Shown here: positions 36,848-48,990 of the stretch, one piece after another | Numbering within the stretch: position 1 is the stretch's first letter | Layout: each line of letters begins with the position of its first letter | NCBI GenBank assembly: GCA_024195265.1 | Contig: JAJLRJ010000005.1 | Coordinates: 30,887,036 to 30,951,035, forward strand | Reading direction: 5' to 3' | Origin: Dendrophyllia cribrosa | Taxonomy: Eukaryota > Cnidaria > Anthozoa > Scleractinia > Dendrophylliidae | Length of the DNA: 64,000 nucleotides | Translations under genes and position numbers: made by a program | The notes under the pieces: generated by a model | Database searches by the model: none | Seen by the model: the letters and a program-made list of their open reading frames with translations, nothing else | What the model was told of the DNA's origin: nothing

Positions 36848-37048
36848 CAATAGGCCATTTCCTAGTTGCCTTTAGCCTCTCTATCAAAGCGAGGCTAGGT
36901 GCGAAACCTTTTATATGAAAATGAGTTTTTATTCACATGCAAATAAAATTTATTTGTATGTTAATGAAAACTCATTTTCATATGAAAGGTTTCGCACCTA
37001 GCTTCGCTTTGATGGAGAGGCTAAAGGCAACTCGGAAATGGCCTATTG
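36848..37048. mobile_element. 201-bp foldback MITE, copy 1
   Basis: Ends CAATAGGCCATTTCC and the complement GGAAATGGCCTATTG continue as arms of about 95 bp (GTTGCCTTTAGCCTCTCTAT, AGGTGCGAAACCTTT, ATATGAAAATGAGTTTT). A copy of exactly the same length lies at 37600-37800. Confidence 0.9.
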
Positions 37049-37599
37049 ATCTCACGTGAGAACCCTAGGGATCCCCTTACTCGGATTATCCAATCAGAAG
37101 ACACCTCGCTGCCATAAAAAGCTTGTGTTTCACGTGCTTGAGTTCATTCGAGCAATTGTTTATTGTGAGAACTATCCCTGAACATCTCTGCATTTATTTT
37201 TGTTTTCTCCCACCCTTCCCAATTTCTCATGCTCACTTTTGCTTCCTACCCAGATCCCTCTGCTCACGTGAGAACTTGTTAGGAATTGCCAATATTTCTA
37301 TAATCGTTAGATAATAAGCTATTTTTACCATTCCAATTACTGTCAGTTTAGCTTCCTTTTAAATTTTTTTCCATACTCTGTTCTTCCACTGTTTGGCCTT
37401 GCAAGGCTAAAACTTTAAGTATTGTTCTGTTAATATTTAAGAGATAAACCCCTTTAAGCCCCAATATGACTATACAAATTCTCCATACTGCCTCCATACA
37501 TTTCTTATGGTACCTGTTTGAGCAGATATGTGATCATTCCCTATTTCTCATGACTAACTTTCTGTACATGGATATTTTAAGGAGAAATCTTATGCTGAT
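37049..37599. other. Spacer between the two foldback copies
   Basis: Two CTCACGTGAGAAC motifs (about 37051 and 37263) are the only structure seen. No exon or RNA gene was recognised. Confidence 0.5.
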
Positions 37600-37800
37600 C
37601 AATAGGCCATTTCCGAGTTGCCTTTAGCCTCTCTATCAAAGCGAGGCTAGGTGCGAAACCTTTCATATGAAAATGAGTTTTCATTCACATGCAAATAAAA
37701 GTTATTTGCATGTGAATGGAAACTTATTTTCATATGAAAGGTTTCGCACCTAACCTCACTTTGATAGAGAGGCTAAAGGCAACTCGGAAATGGCCTATTG
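37600..37800. mobile_element. 201-bp foldback MITE, copy 2
   Basis: Same orientation and length as copy 1 and nearly identical, again a hairpin of about 95-bp arms. It differs mainly by single bases such as CCTAACCTCAC for CCTAGCTTCGC. Confidence 0.9.
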
Positions 37801-38142
37801 CGGCTTAAGGGGATAACCATACAAAAGAGAACATGAAGAAGTTGATCAACGGGAATGAAATCAGGAACTTGGGAATGAGTGTGAAAGCGAGCGCGTGAAG
37901 CTTGGGAACGAGCGCGAAGCGCGAGCGGGGGGTTATGGGAAGGAGGAAATATATTATTTAAGCAAAAAAACATGTTTTCAAAAAGATGGCACTTTTACCA
38001 TAAATTCATGTTATCTATCGATAAAATGCTCAAACAAGTTGAAATAGGCGCAAAAAAAACCGGATTTTAGGATTTTTGTTTAAACTTAGAACTTCTCAAG
38101 ATTCGCGAGCGACTGGGGACGAGGCAGCTTCAGGATTTCATC

Positions 38143-38661
38143 CAAATTTAGCCTGCGTAGCAGGCGCATGAATGGGCCAAGAAAGAACGGGGCGCGCGAG
38201 GGAGACACGCGAGGAGAAAAGGATCTGATGAAGACTTCGAGCTATTAGTTGGCCACAGTCATTTTCCCTCGCAGACGGCTTGAAGCCGATTCATGTAAGA
38301 CATAAATCCAGACCTCTATTCATAAACTATTCGTAATTTTTTTTTGCCCAGACGACTGAAAATATTAGGATTTTTATCGTCTCGTTTTCTTCCCCGATTC
38401 GATTTGGATCGCAATTCACCGCCGCTCTCGACCGACATGTTGCAGAATTTCCCGCAATTTGCGCTTTCGCGAAAAGGGATCTGTTTTCTGACAAAATTTT
38501 TGACAGATTACGCAACGCTGCCAAGTAATCTGACAGGGGGCGGGAAACGATTTTCGCGGGCCTCTCGGGCAGGCGCTCCTTCCTCATCGCGTGTTTCCCT
38601 CGCGCGCGCCGTTCTTTCTTTCGCCCACATTATTTTCATGCGCCAGCGCTAATCCAAATTT
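38143..38661. mobile_element. About 0.52-kb inverted-repeat element with GC-rich arms
   Basis: The left arm (AAATTTAGCCTGCG, GGCGCATGAA, AAAGAACGG, CGCGCGAGGGAGACACGCGA) faces the complement of the right arm (TCGCGTGTTTCCCTCGCGCG, CCGTTCTTTCTTTCG, TTCATGCGCCAGCGC). The arms are about 80 bp. The CpG-rich arms look like a promoter island but are explained by the repeat. Confidence 0.7.
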
Positions 38662-38880
38662 AAAAATAAGAACCACCTTGTAGAGTATAATGAACTGCAT
38701 CACAGGAGTGCACTACTCAGTAGCTTTCATTTAACATGGTATTATTTACAGAATTGATTACAAAGTTAAATTGGAAAAACAACAGCCGGCGGTGCAAGTT
38801 GTCGGTCGAATGTTAGATCACTTTAGAGCGGCAGCCAGTCTATAATTTGGTTCAGAAGCTCATAACAGAGATAAGCTTCT

Positions 38881-39120
38881 GGGCCGGGTTGTTCAAAGCA
38901 CGATTAAGCTAACCCAGGATTAGCGTCAATTTTGAATCCAGTTAAATAACTCAACAATTGAAAATTTTCCAAACTTTTCTGCCTTTCAGTTTTGACTTAA
39001 ACTTGTCTTCACTAAGAGCTATAAATGACCTTTTGAAAACATTTTTCAACAGAGAAATGAAATCCTCGGTTAACTTTTAATCCAGGATTAGCGTTAATCA
39101 GCTTTCGAACAACCGGGCCC
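38881..39120. mobile_element. 240-bp MITE, CCGGGTTGTTC family, copy 1
   Basis: GGGCCGGGTTGTTCAAAGC faces the complement of GCTTTCGAACAACCGGGCCC. Inner arms carry AACCCAGGATTAGCGT and ATCCAGGATTAGCGTTAA. A second copy lies at 43114-43345. Confidence 0.85.
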
Positions 39121-39838
39121 TGTTTGGTTATATTCAAGAAGGAAAGTAAATAATCAATTCTCTATTCCAAAAAATGTATTTTCATTTCACTCTTCAACTG
39201 ATCATGATATATGACTTTGATCAATGCATTGACATTTGTCGGTCAATAAACCCTGAATTTTCTTGCATCTGAAATTTTGTTGTGAAATGATAACTGGTAT
39301 TTATTTCAGGTTAAATGGTACAATAAAATGTCTCTCTTGCAATCTTACTCAAAAATGAAAAAAAAAAAACACTTTATTCTCAGCACAATATTCCCTGTGA
39401 CCACTAGTCGCTCAGGTTTATTTTCTCTCAAGCTACGCTTCCTGAATTTGATGGTATAATCCAAATGACTATGGCTACTGTGTTATTGTTGTTATTTTTT
39501 GAGGGAATAAGCAAAATTTGCACATGCAATGCATCACCAACCACATAATTCTATAATTTCATGTAATTTCCTTTGTTAGGGTGCTTGATTCCCTGTAAAG
39601 GCATGAGACATGGCGCCAACGATATACGGCGGTGTTTTAACAAGTTAAAAATCTCAAGTAAAACAATAATTAAAATCTTTTCAGTCATGAGCTATTCTTT
39701 TGGCAAAATAATAACGGTAACATCAAATACATACAAAAAAGGGTCAAAATACAGAAAACAACACGTGGATACACGAAGTCGATCTAACACGCGCTGACAC
39801 CCCCTGCTTCGATAAACACTTTTCATCCTAGTGTCAAT

Positions 39839-40030
39839 TTTGGAGAAATGAAGTGTAGTTCTATCTAACTTTTAAGTTTGTTAATGAAATCCTATGGTGT
39901 GACCATTCATATGAAACCCCTTTGGCAGTACATTTGCATGGTTACATTTGTTTTTCAACATTTTACAAAATGAAATTTGGGATTTTTCTTGAATTTCAGT
40001 TGCTTTTTGTCATTCTTGGGAGTTAATAAA
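39839..40030. repeat. Fragment of the MITE family seen at 16783-17002
   Basis: TTTTCAACATTTTACAAAAT, GAAATTTGGGATTTTTCTTG and CATTCTTGGGAGTTAA match the opposite strand of the intronic MITE at 16783-17002 and the copy at 50430-50582. The terminal inverted repeat is incomplete. Confidence 0.65.
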
Positions 40031-40687
40031 AGATTAACACTTTTTCATGCTATCACTGATTGTTTTTGCTTCTTTGGTTAATGAATATTTTCTTTGAACA
40101 AGAAAGAGTGGATAGTGCCGTCATGCAGAACAACGGCCAACAGTCGGGCAGTATACGATGGGCAAGCAATAAACAAAGTTGTCCCGCACATTGTGTCTTT
40201 TAAAAGTTTATTTCCCATGCTTAGAAATGGACGGAAAATAGATTATATACGTATCTTCAACTCAGCGGGTAGTAATAAGCGAATTGTCTAGCTACTTGGC
40301 GACCCTTTGACTCGTCATCAACCACTACTTATTCTCCTGCGAATGGAGCAAAACATCGTGACACCGCACACAATTTCTGCACATTTAATTGAGAAGGTTA
40401 AATAAAACCTTTTTTCTTCCTTTTTCTTGTTCTTTTGTAGGTTTTTAAGTAGTACCAACTACCAGATGGTCTATATTCCGGTGCACATTTTAAATGTAAT
40501 ACAGAAAAACAATCATCTTTCTAGATTAACAAAACAACATAAAATGAATGTCGCAAGAATACTGACTTGATTTTAAAGTTTACCAGAATGTTTTTATCGT
40601 CTACGTCGTGTTGTTAGCGCCAAATGAAAAAGCAGCAGGAATAAATGGCGTTGACAATTATTATTAAATCGTAATAAACTATTCAAA

Positions 40688-40966
40688 ATGAAAAACAACT
40701 TTCGTTTTACGCCAGCTTGGACGATTTTATTTATAGTGCTGACATTTGTCTCTAAAAAATGCCTGTCTTTTAATGTGACGCTAAAATGGAACAACAAACT
40801 TCTCGGCAGAATATTCTGCATACACTCTCTCTTTCCTCTACAACGTGGATTTTTCTTAGAGGTGTTTGGAAAGTCCAGTGGATGTAGACTAAAGATAAAA
40901 CTGATACCATATGAAACATTTCCCTCGTGCTTAAATCTAACAAGGTTTAAAAACATGTTAATTTAA
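40688..40966 (+). CDS. Unrecognised 92-codon open frame with signal-like N-terminus
   Basis: The N-terminus (MKNNFRFTPAWTILFIVLTF followed by VSKKCLSFN) has a basic start and a hydrophobic core like a signal peptide. The remainder is basic with four more cysteines and no domain I recognise. In AT-rich DNA an open frame of this length arises by chance fairly often, so this is a weak candidate for a small secreted protein. Confidence 0.2.
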   Translation: MKNNFRFTPAWTILFIVLTFVSKKCLSFNVTLKWNNKLLGRIFCIHSLFPLQRGFFLEVFGKSSGCRLKIKLIPYETFPSCLNLTRFKNMLI

Positions 40967-43113
40967 ACTATTTTTGTTTTACATTGCCCCCGGCACTTGT
41001 AATCATAATACTAATCTAAGTAATTTTTGGCTATCTTTTCAAAACAAAGGTAACTGGTTGTATGGAGCGCAAAAGCTAAAAAAGTTTGAAAAAACTAATT
41101 ATAGTTGTTATCAGTCTTGTTCAACCAAATTAAAAATCGACCACAAATTTAATAACAAATTTAAAAGTGATCGATCTTTCGTTGCCTCCGTTCCAAGCTC
41201 TCAAATTTAGAGAAAAACTACGGGAACACGACGAGGAAAAAACGAGAATGTGAAATAAGGAAATGTGATGTTTTCGGCACATAAGTTGTACTGTGTCTTA
41301 TAACGGTTGACTACGGAAAAGAAAAGGTCAAAATATTAAAACTATCGGCAATAATCGAAGCGTGGTTAACGTTTGTGCCGCTGTATCGTCTAGTCGTTGT
41401 GGGCACACTATTGTTGGGTAGAAACAATGCGAAAGCATGATTTAATAATTGAAAAGATGGCTTTTTTGTTTTTCATTCTTTCGGTAAAATTAGCTGCATC
41501 GAGTAATTTCTAACCAAGCGACAATGACAGTAGAAAATGTTTATTGGAAATCTGCCCGCTTAGCGTGGCTTTTGGTTATACTTTAAAAACAACGGCTGAG
41601 TTTACATCGGCCATATTCATAACCAAAACACTCATGAAATGCGTATTTACTATTACGTGAACAAATAAATGGACAGTCACTATGTTTTGTGAAAGGCTAG
41701 GCAAATATTTACATAGACATACGGTTTGCAAAACTGGCAGCTGCCTCGGTATTCAATTCATCCCAAACATGTTTGAACAGTAAATAAGCTAGTGACCAAA
41801 AAAAAAACAATCGTTAGCAATAAATTAGTGCTACCCATTGTCAGGTAGTTTTAGCCGGATTCTATTATTATTTTTTATTCACTAAACATGTTCTTATTTA
41901 TCTTTTTGAGCTGAAAATGTTTTTTGTACGAAAAGTTGTTTGTTGCATCATAAATCTTTCAGCAGCCCAGTTGTTTTAATCTATAAATCACCTTTTAGAA
42001 AGTACATTGTATACTAACAGTTTCTTAAACAAAGATTAGCCCGTTCGTCTAGAATTAACGGGTTAAAACCGTCTTGTTGACAGAACGAAATGAAATCAAT
42101 TTGGACTCTGTCTCTTGCATTGTGTTTTGTTTCATCAATTTGTTCCTGTTAACGTATTAATTGACTTGATGGCTTTTTTAATGCACCAGCTGCAAATTAA
42201 TTTCACTGTAAAAAAAAAATAAAGATCTAGTTTTATTTTTACGTGGCTAATGCGTCCTTGCGCATGCAAGAAGACTATGCAAAGGTACCCTTCCTTCTAC
42301 AACCATCGCGACATCGCACTAAAAGTGCAAAAAATTGCTCTGGTCCTGTATTTGACTATAATCTCCAACGCCTGATACTTTTTGTGCAGACATTCGATCG
42401 AGGTTATTGCAGACTGCAAAACAGTCAGAGGGAGTTGCTCGAGCCTCACGCGCACTCGCTGTATTCAGACTCGCCCCAGTTCTTTTCCGCCGCTTCAGCT
42501 GTCGCCGCTTTTTTTTCGGTGGCGCTCGCACGAAAATACTGAATGTTTTGTAGTCTAAGGCTATTTCCCTAATTTTGAAAGCAAATGCGATGGCGTAAGA
42601 CTGATCAAACGTTGTTTTGATGTCAGATAATTTTCAAACTGTTTGATTTCTCTGAAACATTCACATCTGTGCAGCAGCGTTGTTCCGTTGGTCTGTAAAT
42701 TCTATTTTCGAAGACTTCGGGAGGAATGTTTCTTGGATTCTTTCTTGAAATGTGACACAGTATCAAAATATTATGAAGCGGATAGGCAACAAGTACAAAG
42801 AAAACTAAAACACGATTTGTATAAACATTTTAGCTTATTTTGTAAGTGATCTAAGTGTTCTAAATACATTTAAAGATTATCAAGCACAAAGTTTACAGCG
42901 CCGTGCCACACTTAAACAAGGTTATCTTACGCAAACACAAACCAACATTCTTTATCGCTAAACAAAAATTGACTTTTTGTTGGTAAACAGTCCGTAGGTG
43001 TTTGATTTGTAACAGCTTTTCGTGTCAGAAAAGTGACTGTGTCAGCATTTATATATAAAATGCGTATGCGTGGATTGCTTAAGTATGATCGGGTGTCACG
43101 TGAGAAACAAATC
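40967..43113. other. Non-coding stretch
   Basis: AT-rich DNA without recognised exons, RNA genes or clear element ends. Several open frames of 68-99 codons have no protein-like composition. Confidence 0.5.
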
Positions 43114-43345
43114 ACCGGGTTGTTCAAAGCGCGGTTAAGCTAACCCAAAGTTGGCATCAATTTTGATTCCAGTTAAATAATTAATCAATGGAGATTTTTC
43201 TGAAGTATTTTTGCCCTTTAGTTTCCTTTCTGACTTGTCTTTCCATGTAACTTATAATTAGCTTTTGAAAACACTTCTAACAAGAGAAATTCAATCCTCG
43301 GTTAAGTTTTAATCCTGGGTTAGCGTTAACCGGCTTTCGAACAAG
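43114..43345. mobile_element. 232-bp MITE, CCGGGTTGTTC family, copy 2
   Basis: ACCGGGTTGTTCAAAGCGCG faces the complement of CGGCTTTCGAACAAG. Internal blocks AAGCTAACCCA, CAATTTTGATTCCAGTTAAA and AATCCTGGGTTAGCGTTAA match copy 1 at 38881-39120. Confidence 0.8.
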
Positions 43346-44861
43346 TTTTCCCGCGCTTGGCGTCGGCTGCATAAATTTACTACGAGTTTTGATTGGTTCA
43401 TAAGATCTACATCAGTTGTGATTGGCCAGAGTCAGTGGTTTTGGTCTTACGCCACTCAAATGAAAATTTGAGCAACAAGAAGAGCTGTACGTTTCTTTTC
43501 TCTGTCCATCTCACGACACCAGCTACTTCTGAAAAACAAACGACAGCAGGTCACAAGACATCAAGAGATGCTTTAAATGCCTTCATTGAAATGCACAGGT
43601 GTCATTCACAGATCATTTGCGTGATACCTAGCCACTGAGGTGCTCGTTTGAAGTTAAATGCAACCAAACCCAAAACTAGTATGTAAAAGAAAGCACAAAT
43701 TCGTGCCGAAGGGCCTGATTAAATGAGCCGGGCTGGCCCGGTTAGCCGAGCTGGTCTGTGTTCGACAAATTTAAATTCAGATGTCAAACAAAAATAAGCC
43801 AAAATGAATGTCAGATCTCTTTTTATTTCTCAAAGCCAACCAGGTAAGAAACTGAGTAATGGTACTATTACATAGTTATTATGCTTACTTGAGCACATAC
43901 GAAGAGTATCTGCAATTAAGAAATTTCAATTATTCCATATTTAACATAAAAACGCCATAATAAAAAGCTTAACATCACTATCTTAAGAAAGGTTTTGTAG
44001 TCATTTGACGAGTTAACACATGATTAAATGTTGAAAATTTAACTGATAACTGAGATTCTATCACCCCCACCCAAGGGCGTATCCCAGCCCTTTTGAAAAG
44101 GGTGTGTGTGTGGGGGGAGGGGGGGGGGGGCGTTCCATCTTGTGTCCAGAAATGCAGGCAGAGCGGGGGCCACGCTACTCCATGACTGGCATCACAAAGT
44201 GTCCTTAACTATAAAAGTTCACCAAAACACACGAAATTCTGTCACATATGAAGTAATATGGAAACGACAAAACAACTCTGTCAAATATGAAGAACTCGTT
44301 GAACAATACTTACCTGAATTTCTGCAAATCAAAGCTATATATTCAGCATTATCATCATCTGGTGCTCAACTTATTTGTTTTCTCGTTGTTATGCCCGGCT
44401 AGATGAAAATAACATGTTTATCGCAGCGTAGTTCACCTTGTTTAGTTTTGACTATTTCAAATAATTGTCATGATGAAACAGATTCCTATCGAAACTTTTA
44501 AGCCATGTCCCCATAATTACATGTAGCATCGACCAGCTGTAACTATGCCCATACCCAGGTGAGTCATGAATCATCTAGTGTTGTGCTGCTCCGTTTTGGT
44601 CAGTTTCAGTTTCTCAGCTTCTTAACCCAGCCAGGATGGCAGAAATACAATCCTCCTCTCCAAAGATGTGCAAAGAAGAGATTATCCGTGACATTGCTCC
44701 GCTTTGTCGTCCTTCAAATGCGGGTTAGTAAGTATTTTTTGTTTTTGTTTTACCAAACTCAACTGTCTTTGGACAAAATTCTGAACTCTTTCGTTGACTT
44801 ATAATAGGGGCAGTAGATATTTCCGATCACAGTACTAATAGTACCAAGCAATAGTAACAGC
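43346..44861. other. Non-coding stretch with poly(G)
   Basis: A short GGGCTGGCCCGG palindrome near 43730 and a G-rich run at about 44104-44132 are the only features seen. No convincing exon was found. Confidence 0.45.
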
Positions 44862-45137
44862 ATAAATAAATAAAATAAATAAATTCACTTTATCTAAGTG
44901 TCAAGGTATTTAGCGCGCAAGCACTAATTGGGGACACTAAATATAGAAACAAATATTGCAAATAGAACAACACGTTAAAAATCCCAACTGGCAGGAGGCA
45001 AACCAGTTGGCTATTTTACAAGCGTTGTTGGACTCGGGACTACCGTGAAACAACTCCAGATAGTGGTCAGAGCGGGACTTGAACTCGGGACCACCTGGTT
45101 TCAAGTCCAGCGCCCTAACCACTCGACCACGCTGCCT
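44862..45137 (-). mobile_element. tRNA-derived SINE
   Basis: On the minus strand the head (45137 down to 45065) has an A box TGGTCGAGTGGTTAGGGC, a tRNA-Ser-like anticodon loop CTTGAAA and a B box GAGTTCAAGTCC. The acceptor ends do not pair, so it is not a functional tRNA. It is followed by a body and an A/T-rich tail on the minus strand (plus-strand AATAAATAAAATAAATAAAT at 44862-44881). A Pol III head plus simple-repeat tail defines a SINE. Confidence 0.75.
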
Positions 45138-45232
45138 CCTCCAACACAGTATCACAAATTGAAGTATTCTGCCATAAAATACCGTGGCTTTCTGAGGTAA
45201 AAACGCCAACATCTCAGAGCGTTCTCAGCAAA

Positions 45233-45256
45233 TATCAACAACAACAACAACAACGA
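45233..45256. repeat. (CAA)n microsatellite
   Basis: About seven CAA units run just beyond the SINE head. Confidence 0.85.
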
Positions 45257-47459
45257 CGATAATTTAACAAAGCAGTTCACAACTAATCGCTCAAAAAATT
45301 ATCATCCTCCACAACCCCAGATTCCCGATTGACTTTGAAATACTAACTTTTCAGCGAGGCTGCACACGAGCTTAAAAACAACACAATAAAATAAGACACT
45401 AATTATGCTGAGGTTTTCCATTTGGAAGTGTCGTCTTTGGCGAACCTGAGCGCAAACAAAAAACTTTTCTGTTCCATTTTATTCATGTTATCTGGTCTTG
45501 GCCCACGGTTTGATTTCCATCTAGTTAAGTGTAAAATGCAAACTACTTTGGTACTATTGGTGCCAAGGCCTGTAAATTCGGTTCAATGTGTAAAAAAAAT
45601 ATTATAAGGAGGTTTATCCGGGTCAAAATTCAGTTTTACTGTTATGTTGTTCATTTTTGTTATCTTGCTGTTTTCTTTTGGTATTACGCTGTTCAGTTTT
45701 GCTGGTCTGTTTTGCTCATTATTGAATTGTTTTGTTTTGCTATTCTGCCATTCAGTGTCCGGCTATTTTGATGTTCCGTTTACGCAGTTCAGATTTGCCA
45801 TTATATCCTGCTTGGTTCCAGTCTCGCCCGGAGAACCAATACCTGATTCAAGGTATCTTGGAGTGAAAGGGTGAGAAGTAGAGAATTTCTTAAACCCTCT
45901 GCCGGACAGGGGGTAAATGTCTCCAGAAGCCAAGCGGCCCTCAAGTCGTCAGAAGCCAGCTGGCTTCGTAAACTTAATTCCCCAAAATCAACAAAAACTG
46001 TATCTTTGTTGATAGTAAACAAGCTTATCGCGCGCGCCCTAAACCTTTTCGGCACTTTCAAGGAACCCACGCTAGAATCGTAAGTCCTCTTAACATTAAC
46101 CTGGGCGCGGCAAATAACAGAGCGAAAAATTTCTTTTGTGAGCACGTACAATTTAACCTTTACATAACGGTGTTAAACATTTGATTTCATGTAATGTGAA
46201 GTATGACAAACATGTAGATAAACAGGAAAAATAAAAGTCATCGACCATAAAATGTTGTGCTGAGACAGATTGTTCAAAGGTTTTAGGTAACCCATTATTA
46301 GCGAATTCACTCATCTTTATACTCACTTTACAATAGGGTGCCTGTAAATTATTTTCCGCTAACAAATTGACCAATTACAAGTCTCGAAATATAACTGAAA
46401 AACTAAACAGCAAAAGTCTTTTAAACAAGAGAAACAAAAAATATTTTTTAACATTCAACCCCAGATTTACGGCTTCGTAAAACAAGGCCCTGACTTACCA
46501 CAAATGTCACATGAATAAGACTAAAATACCAGTGATGACGGTTTTTATTTACATACGGTAACTTCCACCATGAATTTTTAAAGCAATAAAAACGAAAATA
46601 CATGGTGCGGGACAACACAAAAGAGCGCGGCTTTAACTAAAGAGTGTCTTTAAAAAAATAATTAATATATATAGTTAGGCTTGGCCTAACAGCGTTGCCC
46701 TCTGAAGACCCTCTGAACAAGCTTAACTAAGATGAAACTTAACTTAGGTGAAAGGTCGGAATTGAGATTGACGACCGGGCTATTTTTCAATTTTAGCAAT
46801 TCTCAAAAACAGTAAGCTTAAGCTTGTTACCCGACCGTCTGCACAGTACATTTAGACCGTACAAAAGTTCACAAAAACAACTTTTTCTCCGTCTAGAATA
46901 ACTATTACAACTATTTTCCGAATAAAATACACTTGTTGCTTGTCACAAAATGCCCGAGAAACTGATTTGGAAACCAAAATTGCAAAAATACACAAACATA
47001 TTTGCATAAGGCGACGCGAGTGTAAAATCTAAGTCTTGTTTTGTCTACATAAAATCGCTTTTCAATCTATGTAATGAATGAACAAACACATAAAAATGGA
47101 CAACACAATCTTCTTTCGAAAAATTTTATTCAAATCTCGATTAGTTTATGTTTAAACGCAAAACGCGCATCGAGGCCGAGCCGTGTCTTCGATGAAATTC
47201 AATAAATTAATACAACTGAATTTAAGCTACACGTTTAAAAACAATTCTCCAAAACTAACGAAAACACAAACAAAAAGTCAATCACAGATTGATATCAAGA
47301 TAAATTCCGATCGAAAAATGTAATTTGTTTTACCTTTAAGTCCCTCTGGCGACTACTGTGCTTGGAAATTCTCCGCTCAGTAAACACAGCAAAACATCAA
47401 AGTGTTTTCCCAGCTGACATGACATTCGGCTGTGTAACCGCGCGAACAAAAAGCCTCGC
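45257..47459. other. Non-coding stretch
   Basis: Sequence includes a T-rich degenerate repeat (TTTTGCTATTCTGCC-like, about 45640-45760). Several 60-116-codon frames on both strands have no recognised domain. No RNA gene was seen. Confidence 0.45.
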
Positions 47460-47690
47460 TTTGGTTTCAACATGACGTCGTACGCGCATGTTTTGCGACG
47501 TCATACGCGCCCGCGAGCTAGTCCTGCGCGACGGAGCTACCTGCGCGACGGCGGAGGGCGGCGGGCATACGCGCGCCCGCGAAACATTCCGCTAGCCATG
47601 ACCATGAAAAATGACGGGCTAGGTTCTATGAGTATGGGGCTGCGCAGCCGGGCCTTCGGCCCGGGGAGTGCTCCGCTAAAAAGTACTACG
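47460..47690. other. CpG-rich block
   Basis: This is the most CpG-dense stretch of the right half. It has two GACGTC-TACGCGC motifs (about 47473 and 47499) and a CCGGGCCTTCGGCCCGG hairpin near 47648. It could be a promoter-like island or a decayed GC-rich MITE. A 77-codon Arg-rich frame across it is best explained by base composition. Confidence 0.4.
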
Positions 47691-48601
47691 CAAGTGAATG
47701 ATTAATTGTATGTCTATTATTTAAAATTGAAATGCATGCATAGAGTTAAGAACGCGATAAATCATGAAATGCTAAAGATTCAAAAAATCGGATATCATAG
47801 AGTTAATATCAACATGACGGAGAAGTCGAAGAAATATCGCAAGGGACGCAACTCTAACGGCAAATCGTTTTCCAGGTGTGAACACTGTCAGGATCGAAAA
47901 CACTAAGTAAAGCAGTAGAGTAGCGTTTGGTAGACATTTCATTTCGTGGACGGGAGTGCGCAATATCAAAACAGGACGGAAGTCAGTATTCGTCCAAGTG
48001 ATTATTTATAATGCTCTCCTTCCCTATGCGCGCTAAGGCGTGTTCAGTGATCATGATGTTACCTATTCCGTGCTAGATCAAACCTTTATCGCGCTCTTCA
48101 TTAGCACACGAACTCTAAAGTTCAAAACATAACCAACAGTTTATTTTCGTTTTTTTTCCCGCCGCACTCCATATCATAGCGGACATCTCAGGAAACTGAT
48201 AACGATGTTTTACGCGTAACGGTCAAAGGATTAAGTTTGTGGGTTGTGATTGGTGGATTTCGATCCGTTTCAGAGGTCCAAGATTTGTCGTTATAGTTAT
48301 CATTGACGGCAGCGTAAAACGTAAACCCTAGTTTGGCTTTGAACTTGCAGAGGTCGCGTGTCATTGAAAGGCGCCGTAAGGCCGATATAAAGAACTAATA
48401 TGCGCTCTCTTCCGTTCAAATTGGAATTAAAATAAATCACTTTATACTGAACTGACCGCCAACTATTATGTGCCATCTGCGCCGGATCTAGGGGAGGAGT
48501 GCCCCCCACCCACCCTATCTGCCACAAAACATAAGACTCGAATAGCCGATTTTTTTTCAACCGCCAACCTTTTCACAACGGGCCCCCACAACTTATTCAC
48601 G

Positions 48602-48990
48602 CCCTCTCCTTCCCTGACCCCCCCCCCCCTCCCCCTCCCCTCTCCCCCTCCCCTCTCCCCTTAAGATCAAGTCTGACTCTGCCACTGAGCACCGACTCTT
48701 GCCGATCTCGACTAACTCTTTGCGAGCGACAATTCAACAGGTAGTAACTATTTTCGCGTCTTTTTCATTTTCTCAGGTAGAAATTCTTGAAAACGCGGTA
48801 CTTTTTTAAGCTGGTTGTTGTATTCACTGGTAAAACTGATACTGACGCTATGCCTTGTTAATTATGTTAGTGTTATGGAGAACGTTCCAAGGGATCGTGG
48901 TAGAACAGTTCTGGTTATCAGTACCCAGTACCGCATCCCCCCCCCCCCCCCCCCCCCCCTCCCCCTCCCCCCTCCCTCCTCTCCCCTCCC
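48602..48990. repeat. Two C-rich polypyrimidine tracts
   Basis: Tracts at 48602-48662 and about 48937-48990 consist of long C runs with CCCCTCCCCTC interruptions. Their minus strands have G-runs that could form quadruplexes. Run length is likely unreliable in assembly. Confidence 0.8.

Noticed and set aside
45065..45137. Functional tRNA-Ser gene on the minus strand
   Set aside because: The acceptor ends do not pair and there is no variable arm as expected for tRNA-Ser. A SINE body and A/T-rich tail follow.
45801..46151. 116-codon minus-strand frame
   Set aside because: There is no recognised motif, the opposite strand is equally open, and no splice or promoter context supports it.
47472..47705. 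77-codon Arg-rich frame as a gene
   Set aside because: The composition follows the local CpG-rich palindromic DNA. There is no domain and no splice context.
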